From positions 97,916,001 through 97,980,000 of the forward strand of contig CM075351.1 in NCBI GenBank assembly GCA_037693485.1: a DNA stretch of 64,000 nt, given 5' to 3'. Below are positions 44,200 through 54,574 of this stretch, one piece after another; within the stretch, counting starts at the first letter, position 1, and every line of letters starts with the position of its first letter. The DNA comes from Kitagawia praeruptora (taxonomy: Eukaryota > Streptophyta > Magnoliopsida > Apiales > Apiaceae). Under the pieces are notes generated by a model. The model was not told the DNA's origin. It did no database searches and saw nothing but the letters and a program-made list of their open reading frames with translations. Made by a program: the position numbers and the translations under genes.

Positions 44200-45279
44200 T
44201 GTAGATCTATAACCTTGTACTTGGCGGTACAATTTTTTATATTTTTGGTAAGCTAGAAGGTTGCTTTCATATATAGAATCAATCTTAATGGAAGTGAATC
44301 TTTATTACACACAATTAAATCGATTTTACATTTAGAAAGTAATTAAAGAGAATAAGACAATGAGATAATGGCACCAATATTACAGACAAAAAATCCTGTT
44401 TGTATCCTAAAATTATCCTCTTTGCATCCTCAAATTACGGGAGATAATTATATGAATTTGATTTAATGGCACCAATATCTTCTTTTAAAATTAAAAAAAA
44501 AATTGTTGGACATTATACCTTAGACCTTATATATAATAAGCGTAAAAGTAATGATAATTTTGATTTGTTCATTATGTTTGGTCATTGTACAAGATTATAT
44601 CATAAAGTGATGATAATTTTGATTTGTACATTATGTTTGGTCATTGTACAAGATTATATCATATTAAAAAGAAAATTTTAATTTAAAAAAGATAATTTAA
44701 AAGGGTTGTATTGGAATTGAATTTTAAAAAGAAAATTGTAATATGAAAAGGACATCATTGAACGTGTAAAACCTAATATATATCAATTTTTAACAACAAT
44801 TTAATATGTAATAACATATAATATAAAAAAAAATAATATATTTAATAGATATATCAATTTTTAACAACAATTTAATATATAATAACATATAATATAAAAA
44901 ATTAATATATTTAATAGATATAGGATTAAAAAAACCCGTGGGTGTTGCAAGTAAAAAAGAGATAACTATGCATACAGATCTTTAGAATGAATTGGAAAAA
45001 AATCATAATACAATCATACATAGAATTATAATTACATTATTCTATCAAATAGAAATCTATACATACAAGATTATTAGTTACAATTGAAAAACAAAAATTG
45101 AACGTAAAAGAGATGTTGTGAACGATAGGTAAGCTACACAAGAAGAACGGAACATAGTGGAGAAAAAAAAGATGCAAATTAAGAAAATAATGAAAAGAAA
45201 TTTTTTAAAAAAATTGATTAACGTTGCCATGATTTTTATAAAATTTGAAAACCTTAACTAAACACTGAATAAAATATAT
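44200..45279. other. AT-rich intergenic region, no gene
   Basis: A 53-bp block (TTTTGATTTGT, CATTATGTTTGGTCATTG) is directly repeated at 44557-44660, and AACAACAATTTAATAT is repeated at 44790-44900. AACCCGTGGGTGTTGCA near 44933 may be a decayed Helitron end. Confidence 0.5.
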
Positions 45280-45544
45280 ATAATTATTCAAGGATTTATC
45301 TTTGTAAAATATTATTTATAAAATTTAAAATTGTGTTGTAATCTATTTAAAAATTTACTCTCAAATGTAATGAAATAATTTCGATACGTAATACATAAAA
45401 ATAGCAATTTTCAAAATAAAACGCATAAAAATTAATTTGTACGTAATACATAAAATTAGCAATTTTCAAAATAAAACACATAAAAATTAATTTGTTAAAT
45501 AAAGAAAATTAAAAAAACCGTGTATTACACGGGTTATAAGCTAG
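45280..45544 (+). mobile_element. 3' end of a further Helitron-like element
   Basis: Hairpin CCGTGTATTACACGG at 45518-45532, GTTATAAG and CTAG at 45541-45544 followed by T match the 3' end at 38926. No 5' end was found, so the left limit is arbitrary. Confidence 0.6.
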
Positions 45545-47030
45545 TATTTTAAAATTTTTTACTGAACCGTGAGGGGACAACTTTATAATATTTTCAAAAT
45601 TCTTGAAATATGATTCATTTGTAAAGTCAAAAGAATAATTAAAGGAACAAATAACTACAGTACTACATAAATAATATAAATAGTCAAAGTTTGGCTTCAA
45701 AAAAAAATAAAATAATATAAATAGTCTTAATTCATTTTTGCAAATGGATCGCTATATAAATAATAGATTTCAATAAAATATTAAAATATTTTTTTCCATT
45801 TTCAAATACTAAACAAATTTTAATACCGGACTAATTCGATTCCAAGGTAAAAAAATTAGGTATTCTTCGAAACATGCTTTAAATGAAGTAAACAATAATT
45901 TTCGTTCATTTAAAAATAATTTTCAATTTTATTAATTATATCTATAACCATTATTCACTTTTATGAAAATTCAAATACCAACTTATATTTTATTTATAAA
46001 ATTTTTAATAACAATACAAAATTCTAGCGAATAACACGCTCAACATGCTTATTCTTCAATTAATTGCTCTCTTGCATGTAGTTCCCAAATTTCACACATA
46101 ACATGCTTTTTCAAGTTATTTTTTTTTAAAATTTCAAATATCTTTTAAAAAAATTAATTATATATCTTCGTTGTAAATTCAAAATTTTCTTCTTTGTAAA
46201 TTTGAATGTCTTTCCTATTTTGAATATTAATTTGATTCGAAGAAAAAAATTAGGAGAAAATTAAGATGGTAATTTAACTTGTGGAGAAAGTTTAGAAGAA
46301 TTTATGGTAATTAATTTTAGGGGAATAATAATATAATAATTTGACTTAAAAATAAATTCCAGGAGAATTTTAATATGATAATTTGAATTGAAAGTTTTAG
46401 AAAAATACGAATATGACAACCTTTAGCTTTGTAATCAGTTGGTCTATCTCAATTTTCAAATATAAAATATGCAATCAAAAAAATAATTGCTGTTATTAAA
46501 GGTAAGTCTCACCTCTAAACTATATTATAATTAGAATATAAAAAACAAGTTCTAACAATTTTTTACAACAAAATCTAACAATTTTAATTGAATCATATGA
46601 AAATCTATGAAATCGAAATCAAAGTTAAAGAGGATTTTAGTATTTAAATTTTTATTATTATGTACGTTTAGTATTTGTATACTATACACAATGGGTGTCC
46701 GCCAAAAAAATAGTTAGACAAAATCGGTATATAAATTATATGAATAATTTATTATTTATCTTATTATCATGTATATTTAATTTATACAATATTGTGTTCA
46801 CCAGTCTATATTGATATTATAGATATATTTTTGTAGATTTTTTAAAAACTCAAAAGTCATTTATCTAATTTTCTATATTATCTCAATTTTCAAACTCAAA
46901 TATGTAATCAATGAAATAATTGATGTACATAAAATATTTAATCAAGAAAATAATTTATATTATTAAATGTAAGTCTCACCTCTGAAGTTAGGATATAAAA
47001 AGAAAGTTATAACCTTTTTTTTAGAACGGT
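45545..47030. other. AT-rich sequence between the Helitron end and element 2
   Basis: No ORF above 65 codons and no recognised motif. A block beginning CTCAATTTTCAAA and including TTAAAGGTAAGTCTCACCTCT occurs at about 46450-46520 and again, diverged, at 46885-46985. Confidence 0.5.
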
Positions 47031-49310
47031 TGATAAGTGGATTTTATATCCACTTATTATGCGCTAAATAGACCTAAATTGGTGGTTTATCCTTAAGTAT
47101 TTTGTGTCTTTTAATTAGTTTTATGTTGTTTCAAGTCTTTGTAGTGCAGAACTCACAGCTTCAGGTATCCTGGCGATAAAAGGTTAAAAGACGGTGGATT
47201 TCTTGCTCAGATGGACTGGCTACGAGGAAAAGGAATTATCATAAAGATGTTCTGAGTGATATATTCTTAAAGCAGGAATCCCGGTTGGAATTGTTATATT
47301 TTTTTCTAAGCAAAAGGAGTCCGGTTTTAGAGCCTCAAGAGACCGTAACTTGCATCTGGACGAGCAATGAAGAAATAAGAATTATCACAAAAATATGGGA
47401 AGTGATATTTTCTTAAAGCTGGAACCCCGGTTGGAATTGATATATTTTCTGTTAAGCAAAAGGAGTCCGGTTCCAGACGACCAGAGACCGCAGCTTAGAC
47501 AATAAAGATTTATTTATATTATTAAATAATTTTATTAATTTAGAAAATTATATTTATAAATATCTAATAATATTAGATATTTATTTTTATAATTTCTGGA
47601 TTAAAATAATTATTTATTAATTAAAGATTATAAGCTGTGCGGGTTAAAAAGCATTTCTACGGAGCTGATATTAAAAGTCAATTACCACGCGGAATAGAAT
47701 TCCAAATTGCCTTTGCAAATTGTCAGGAGAGTTGTTAGAATTAGGCAGTGACTTTTCTACATCTGACTTTGTAAATTGCTTGTGGTGTACTAAATTGTTC
47801 TATATATATGAATGATTTTGCATAGGTTGAGAAATCCGGAGAACTGAATTTGCAGTTGTGTATTCTCTCCAAAATTTCATCATTTTCTGTTGTAATTTCA
47901 GTTTCATTTTATACATTTTAAATTTCTGCAAACAGTTTATTTTATACAATTTAAATTTCTGTAATGTTATTATATTTTAAACACTTTGAAATTCTGTAAT
48001 TTTATTTTATTTTATACACTTAAAAATTTTTAAAAAATTATTATAAGAATTAATTTAAGATTTTAAGGGGATTATCAGGAGGGCTCTTCTATTTTATTCG
48101 GTCTGTAAAGCAATTTGGGTACACAACCAGTCTTCTGTAATCAATCAATCCGTGCAATTCAACACACAGCAACTGAGTGACCAACACGCAGCAACGCCAG
48201 AACCAGTCTCAGGACGCGCGCGTGCTAGCCACGCGCGGCAATTTTCTCTTTAAAGCTGGCGCGTGTACCCCACGCGCGGATCAGGAGAGTAGGTTCGTGA
48301 TAATTCTGCCGACAGTTTCAGACAGCAGGTGAGTGTTTTCTTTTACTTTATTTTGTCCTTTGCCTTTTATTATTATATAATACTTGTTCTTTTCATTTGC
48401 TTTTTGTCCGTAATTTAGTTTTAATCGGTTTCTCTTGCTTTTAATTAATTGTAAAAACTGAATTTTCGAAAGCTATTTTAATTCTAATTATTTTTATTTT
48501 TAATCTTGTAATTTTATATTTAATTTATGAAATTTTCTGCCATGATTTTATTTAATTCCATAAAGGTACCTAGTTTAATTATGAACTAAACACTTTCATG
48601 GGTTTCTAATGTAATGAATTGTTAATGCTCATGTTAATTTGATAGATAATTTGTGTTTACAATTTCTATATAAGATTGCCTTGCATGGTTGTTTTAATTG
48701 AATATAGGTGAATAGCTAACATCTATTGTACCAAATCTCTAATGATTGCGAAAGTGGATTTAGAGATTTAGGGTTTGCCATGCTAGCATAGGTATGTCGG
48801 CTTCTCCGCATTTCGGATTATAGTTTCGAAAGAACATTATTCCCCTATGTAGTTAATTGCGGAACTTGTGATTTAATCGATTGTATCACCTATTCACATA
48901 GACATATAGTGTTTTGGATATAATTGATGCCCTTATAGCTTCTATCTCTTTTGTGGATGTTTATTTGGAATGGTGTGAGTTAATTGAAAGATGGCTCATA
49001 TTAGTGTCGTGTTCCCGCTAGCATTCTTAACAATTGTAACACATTAATTCTTGATAGTTAATAGAGCTAAAACATTAATGAAATTAGGACCCCATGCCTC
49101 TATCATATTATTTTAAACAAATTAGCCGTTACTTCATTAGTTAATTGTTATCTGCAAATAAACCATTTTAGTTCGTTCAAGCTTCTATAATTAACCAAAC
49201 ATTGTTGAATAGACATATTTACTAAAATAACCGAGTCTTCGTGGGAACGATCCTTATTTCCCTATATTGCTTTTGGACTGCGTACACTTGCGTAGAGAAA
49301 ATAGCGAACA
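47031..49310 (+). repeat. 5' LTR of element 2
   Basis: 2280 bp, TGATAAGTGG to ATAGCGAACA. Nearly identical to element 1 LTR at both ends but clearly different at about 47690-47880 and 48110-48530, including the CpG-dense block at 48200-48285. TATATATA at 47811-47818 stands where element 1 has TATAAATA. Confidence 0.92.
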
Positions 49311-49316
49311 AGTTTT

Positions 49317-49334
49317 TGGCGCCGCTGCCGGGGA
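49317..49334 (+). other. Primer binding site of element 2 (tRNA-Asp type)
   Basis: Identical to that of element 1, same distance from the LTR. Confidence 0.85.
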
Positions 49335-49407
49335 CTCGGTGTTATTTTTGTTTATGTGTTTTACTACAATAGAAGTTAATTTGTTTGACTTGAACTGTTT
49401 TTTTTAA

Positions 49408-50919
49408 TTGATGGATTATTGGGAGCAGGACTACGTAATTGTATGTGAGCTGTGTGCAGGTGGACATTACACTCATCAATGTGAGTATAACAGAAACCGG
49501 CCAAATTTCAGCTGGGACTATAATCAGAGTGGTCTGGAACAATCCCAATATCCATCCTACTTGCTCCAAAATCAGCAGTTTGGAGATGAACCATACAGTC
49601 CATGGGGAATACAGCAGCAACAGGGGCAAGAATTTCAGCATCATTATGCTCTAGTGCATCAACACTTTCAAACTCCTGAATTTCAGCAGCAGCAATTTCA
49701 GACTTGGTCTAACCAACAGTCGACCGAAGAAGCTGAATTAAAAGAAATTAGGTTGATGATGGAAAGCAATGCATCGTCTCTCCAGATAATAGGAGATCAG
49801 ATTGGTCAAATTGCAAATGCATGGAAAACATGGAATCAAATTGCAAGTGACACAGAAGGCCTAGCTGTAGAGGAGGAGGACAAGAACCTTCCTATCAGTC
49901 TTGACTGGCCATTCTTAGCCACGGGTGAGACTTTGATCGATGTTCAGAAAGGAGAGTCTGAGGGCGAAGATGAGGAAGAAGCAGAACAGGAAGCTGATAA
50001 AGAAGAAAGGTCAGAAAATGCAGTTCTGAATATTCAGCCGCAACCACATCCTTTGCAATCTAAAAATGTTGAAGATGTTGAGAAGAAGAATTTTGAAATT
50101 GTGTTAGTTGAGAGCCATGAACTTGTTGAGGTGTCTCAATTAAATTCTGAACATGAAGGATATGTGGAAGAATCTGTAACAATATCAATGAAGGATGTTC
50201 TGGTTTATGATAAATTAGAGGATAATTTGTATGAAGATCCACTGGAGCATCCCATGTTTCTAGAATTGGGACCTGAGAAGAATGAAGACGAGCATCTAAC
50301 GTTGTTAGAGGATAATTCACAAAGTGTTGGAATGATGCATTGTTTCGAGTCACTAGAAGTGCTATCTGCCGAAGGCAAACCTCCAAAAGCCTCTATCAAG
50401 GAACCACCTGACTTGGAACTGCAGTTGATATCCTCTCAATCTCAGGAGTTTGATTCGAGTTCATTTGTATCATCTTCTATCATCATCTCAGCAGAATTAC
50501 CTCCGGACAAGAATTTTGAAAGGGTTATTTCAAATTTTCATGACAGTATGCGCTCTGCAGATATGCAAAAATTTTTAGTGGATAATGCGATTGGTTTTGT
50601 TAAAAAGCAGAGAAGGTTGACATCTCCAACCTTATCCACTATTATCTCAGCAGATTTACCGCCTGATAAGGAAGAAGTACGTTTGGCGGCTTTACAAAAG
50701 CATACAGGTAGTGGATGGATGATTTCAGATAATCAGATTATCATCTATTCGTTGGTTATTCAAATATGGTGTGGGAACAATGTCACGGGCACTTTGGAAG
50801 AGCGAAGGAGGTTGAAGCTTGTCGTCAATGACATTGCCCCGAAGAAGATCATTAAATGGCCTTATAGAAATACGGTGCAGAAATTTTTCAAGAGGAAAAT
50901 CGTGGCCAAGTCTAGCTAA
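49408..50919 (+). CDS. Chimeric gag/protease-derived ORF of a non-autonomous Athila element
   Basis: An uninterrupted 503-codon ORF. Near the N-terminus CELCAGGHYTHQC matches the Athila gag zinc knuckle, and a Gln-rich tail like that of gag follows. At about 150-175 the reading PFLATGETLIDVQKGE matches the end of Athila protease, without the catalytic DLGAS part. The next 200 residues are acidic and unlike other Athila proteins. IIISAELPPDK and TIISADLPPDK at about 370 and 412 look like two copies of the protease-RT linker (VIIAANLSDSEED in element 1), and SGWMISD resembles its IGWSVAD. The capsid domain and all enzymes are missing. Retention of such a long frame suggests selection or a recent origin. 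Confidence 0.75.
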   Translation: MMDYWEQDYVIVCELCAGGHYTHQCEYNRNRPNFSWDYNQSGLEQSQYPSYLLQNQQFGDEPYSPWGIQQQQGQEFQHHYALVHQHFQTPEFQQQQFQTWSNQQSTEEAELKEIRLMMESNASSLQIIGDQIGQIANAWKTWNQIASDTEGLAVEEEDKNLPISLDWPFLATGETLIDVQKGESEGEDEEEAEQEADKEERSENAVLNIQPQPHPLQSKNVEDVEKKNFEIVLVESHELVEVSQLNSEHEGYVEESVTISMKDVLVYDKLEDNLYEDPLEHPMFLELGPEKNEDEHLTLLEDNSQSVGMMHCFESLEVLSAEGKPPKASIKEPPDLELQLISSQSQEFDSSSFVSSSIIISAELPPDKNFERVISNFHDSMRSADMQKFLVDNAIGFVKKQRRLTSPTLSTIISADLPPDKEEVRLAALQKHTGSGWMISDNQIIIYSLVIQIWCGNNVTGTLEERRRLKLVVNDIAPKKIIKWPYRNTVQKFFKRKIVAKSS

Positions 50920-50950
50920 AGAAGTTAAAGAAAGGCGCTTCGTGGGAGGC

Positions 50951-51391
50951 TAAGGATTAGGAAAAGAATTCATGGCAATTTCCTTCTCAAAATAAGTTTC
51001 CAGCAACATTCTGTCACTTTTCCCGCAGACAGGCGCGGCCGCGCGCACCTGTAGTACATTTCCAGCGCGCCCGCGCTCAGCCAATTCCTGGAGATTCTTC
51101 AACCGCGCCCGCGCGCTCCACAAGGCTTTCTTGAGCGCGCCCGCGCCCACCTTCTGCAACTGCAACTGATTGATTTTCTCTTGCTGATTTCCTCTACTTC
51201 CTTTTGCATCTTCTACCACTTGTTCTTCTGAGCTTAAAAACACATATAAACACTGAAAATTCCACACTTGCACCTAGAAGTATATCCTGCACAATTCTCA
51301 CAAAACACATTAAAACACACCAATACTTGAGATACAAAACACCAATTTAAGCCAAATAGAATGATCCAAGTGGATATAAATCCACTTATCA
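50951..51391 (-). repeat. Truncated 3' LTR of element 3
   Basis: Corresponds to 61252-61693 of the 5' LTR with one single-base indel and a few substitutions. The TATA-containing part is missing. The ORF readable here on the minus strand is repeated in the other LTR and is not a gene. Confidence 0.92.
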
Positions 51392-51406
51392 CACCCCCAA
51401 ACTTAA
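51392..51406 (-). other. Polypurine tract of element 3
   Basis: Minus strand TTAAGTTTGGGGGTG, identical to the PPT of element 1, next to the LTR start. Confidence 0.85.
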
Positions 51407-52831
51407 ACCGATGCTTGTCCTCAAGCATAAACAGACAAAAATATATACAACTAACTAGTACCACTTCCGTAGGTGATCACGGTTGCATTTGGCATATGCA
51501 ACAAGCCCTTTAAACCCCTAGGCAGCCCTAGTGGACGAGTAAGGTCTCGTGAGGGCCTATAGCGAATGTACCCACAAAATCCATTTACCCTAATGCAATG
51601 CAAATGCATGAATGCAACTAATATGACAAATGCAAAGATCCCCTTCAAACTCACCAAAACCAACTAACAAGCAAATATCTCAACGAATGCAACAAATCCA
51701 AGCAGAGCTCGACTAAGTCCCCGTATACTAACAAAACATGAACAAAAACGTGCGTGTGTGCAATGCTCATCATAAATACCCCCAGAACTAGGTCAACAAT
51801 CATACATGCTTTCCGTCAAGACAATCACAGGTTTATAACTAGAATAGACTGTAGACACTCCATAACCTAGGAACACCTCCACCCTTATCCAAAGTAGACA
51901 GAAACTCATGCTTTATTACTATACTACGACACTACATATACAATACGCATGCTTATTTAACCGTGCAATGAATGAGACCCCAAAAGGCTTATACAATAAT
52001 ACCCATGTAGCGAGTGTTGGGTCAGTGGATCCCAGACTATAAAGCCTTAGGTCACTAGGACTAAGTCCCCTCAGACTTAATTACTCGAGTATTAAAGAGC
52101 TCACTCTGGTTAATTCTGCATTAAACAATTAGACTTTTGACTTTTTTTTTTCTTTTTCTGATTTTTTTTTTCTTTTTTTTTTTATACAATCTGGAATGAG
52201 CCTTTCTCATTTCCAACCCTAGACTACTAATATAAATATGAGCTGGCTACTAGCCATTTGACGCCTAGCCTTTATTAACAACTAGCATGAAATTCCTGTT
52301 TTCCCCCAAACTTAGATTTTAGTGTTCCTACGCTATAAAGGGAATAACGAAAATTCTAAGAATAAACAAATGATTAAATCTTAAAACATCCAACATGCAT
52401 GACTCCAGCCTAACCCCAAAAGCACCCCAATGAGACTGTGTAAAAATTTTGTTCCCGAAACATGCAAGTCAATTACCTAGGAACTATAAATCAACCCTCT
52501 ACTCATTATCATCACACTCAAATCAACATCTACCTATCAATCAGAATCAGCTCATTTTAAAGGATCATGAAAAATGCATGTCATGAAAATGCAACTAATA
52601 TGAACTCACATGGTAACATACAAACAATAAAATGTCCTATATGAAACAAACGTAGATAATACGAACATAAAATGCATGACTTACAACTAATATGCAAAAC
52701 ATGATATCCTACATGAACACAATGAAACATATACAACATATACAATACTTTTCCCCCAAACCACCCCCAAACTTAAGATATTCAATGACCTCATTGAATG
52801 GAAGTAAATACGAGGGAAAGTAGAAACATAC
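51407..52831 (-). other. Non-coding 3' region of element 3
   Basis: Inverted relative of 11080-12470 in element 1, alignable over most of its length by eye. Contains PPT-like runs at 52303-52314 and 52751-52777 and a T/C run at 52141-52185. Confidence 0.8.
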
Positions 52832-53944
52832 CTACGCCGCAGCGTCATTACCCTCCTCGGGTGGAGAATCAGGAGGTGGATAAACAGTGTCCGATCCAAA
52901 GACTGGCCACTCAACATGGGCACCACTAGCTCCAAAAGCAGTACTGAAAGCCTGTGTCAACCTCGCTGAAAAACGGCTATGGCTCTCATACAATGCATCC
53001 ATCCGCCTCAACATCCGCCTGTCATGCGAAGCACTCGAGATAGCAACAGGAGCCTGCTGAACTGGAGGAGCACCAACAATCTCATAGCCCAGACCCCTAG
53101 GATGAGGAATGCCGCCAGGCCATTCCACCAACTTCGACAGATCAATGGGTCCAGCTGGCATCTGAATCTGCTCCTCAGACGACCATGTCACCCCAGCCAT
53201 CGAACACAACCTCGTAACAATAGAGCCATAAGGAACTGCCCCTGTCGACCCCCTCAAGAACCGCAACATACTCTGATGCACCAAATATCCAACATCGATA
53301 TAATGCCCATTCAGAATAGCCCACAACAAGATAGCTCTCTCAACTGTCACCTCATGCGTATGCGTAGTAGGCAATAAATTAGCACAAATAAATGAATTCC
53401 AAGCCCTAGCATATCTGTTCATCGAAGCAGATGCGAATGTAGCCTTCTCAGCCGACCCAACCTTCAATTTCCATGTCGTCCCTGGCACACACAAACGTGC
53501 CACAACCTCATCTAAATCAACCTCGGACTTGGCCTTAAAAGTCCAGTCCTCCGCCCCAACAGGTCTATCCGGCAACACAAGCAAAAGCCGAATAGCACGA
53601 GCAGTATAATCTATAGTAAACCCACGGACAATCGAATAACCATCCCTATTTTCCTTAGCATTAGCATAGAACTCCCGGACTATACTCAACGGGACAGCGG
53701 ATGCAAGCTCACACAGATTCTGCCAACCCCTTTCCTCAATCATAGCCACAATCTCACCATCAGCAGCAACAGGCAACCAAATCCTATCCTTCGCCACAGA
53801 CCGAGTCATCAATTTCACATACTCAGCCCGAGCCTCATCAGAACGAAACTTACCCATATCTTCATCCCCCGAACTCGAGTCAGAACCGGACAATGACCGA
53901 CCACGGGAACTACTACCAACAACTCGTGCTCTCTTTGGTGCCAT
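52832..53944 (-). CDS. Extra ORF in env position of element 3 (putative plant transposon protein domain)
   Basis: An intact 370-codon ORF on the element's sense strand, between pol and 3' LTR. The start MAPKRARVV at 53944 is preferred over an ATG five codons earlier. A Ser/Arg-rich N-terminus with acidic SGDED precedes a conserved-looking body with FYANA, VRGFTIDYTARAIRLLL, LCVPGTTWK, and later ERAILLWAILNGHYIDVGYL. This order (FYA, VRG, LCVPGTxW, AxxLLxAILxG) matches what is annotated in plants as putative plant transposon protein or Athila ORF1-like. No signal peptide or membrane segment is evident, so it is not an obvious envelope protein. Function unknown. Confidence 0.75.
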   Translation of the reverse strand: MAPKRARVVGSSSRGRSLSGSDSSSGDEDMGKFRSDEARAEYVKLMTRSVAKDRIWLPVAADGEIVAMIEERGWQNLCELASAVPLSIVREFYANAKENRDGYSIVRGFTIDYTARAIRLLLVLPDRPVGAEDWTFKAKSEVDLDEVVARLCVPGTTWKLKVGSAEKATFASASMNRYARAWNSFICANLLPTTHTHEVTVERAILLWAILNGHYIDVGYLVHQSMLRFLRGSTGAVPYGSIVTRLCSMAGVTWSSEEQIQMPAGPIDLSKLVEWPGGIPHPRGLGYEIVGAPPVQQAPVAISSASHDRRMLRRMDALYESHSRFSARLTQAFSTAFGASGAHVEWPVFGSDTVYPPPDSPPEEGNDAAA

Positions 53945-54574
53945 AATAATCAATAACAACAGTAAAAATCACCCCACAAATGCCCAATTCGAACAAAATT
54001 CTGTCCAAAAATTCTCACACAAAAACCCAAATTCGCAAGAACTACAATTCGAAATATCAAATAACAAGAGTAGAGATTACCCAAATCGAATAGTAGAGGT
54101 AGCACTTGCTCAAATCAGTCCCCCAAACTCGAAAATCACAGCCCCCTTTGAAGTCCAATTAGGGTTTGAAAATTGAGAATAATGAGTATTTGTGTATGGA
54201 GATGTAAGTATAGGTTTGTGTATGTGTATGATTATGATATGATATGGAATGGAAAGATGTTGAATTAGGGTGTTATATAACTGAAGGATGAGAGGAATAA
54301 CGGTGAAAATCGAATTAAGAGAGAAAAATTAGGGTTGTGATACTTAAACTCAAACTGCCAGAAAACTGCTCTCTTTTTTTTTCTCCAGGGTTCCGCGCGG
54401 CCGCGCCCAATACAGCATACTCTCCGCGCGCCCGCGCCCAGCTATTTTCCAGATTTTTTTTTTTCAAAGACGATAAATACCTACCTACTGACTTCTACAA
54501 AAATACCTATCACCATGGGTTGCCTCCCACGAAGCGCTCGTTTTACGTCATTAGCTTGACGTACTTCCGAAATT
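53945..54574 (-). other. Spacer between pol and extra ORF of element 3
   Basis: Probable leader or promoter region for the extra ORF. Contains CpG-dense blocks at 54393-54408 and 54424-54440 (GCGCGGCCGCGCCCA, GCGCGCCCGCGCCCAGC), and at 54513-54535 the inverted form of the GGCGCTTCGTGGGAGG block that follows pol in element 1. Confidence 0.6.

Larger units (their letters stand above)
47031..50950 (+). mobile_element. Element 2: non-autonomous Athila derivative, 3' truncated
   Basis: It has a complete 5' LTR, the Athila PBS and a 503-codon ORF, then the short AAGAAAGGCGCTTCGTGGGAGG block that follows pol in element 1. At 50950 the sequence changes abruptly to the inverted 3' LTR of element 3, so PPT and 3' LTR are gone. 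Protease core, RT, RNase H and integrase are absent. Confidence 0.88.

Noticed and set aside
50950..51273. Cys/Lys/Arg-rich minus-strand ORF, repeated at 61239-61574
   Set aside because: Both copies lie inside LTRs of element 3, so repetition reflects the LTR, not a gene family.
52832..53944. Retroviral-type envelope gene
   Set aside because: Position fits, but there is no signal peptide, membrane span or fusion-like segment, and the motifs match another plant transposon protein type.
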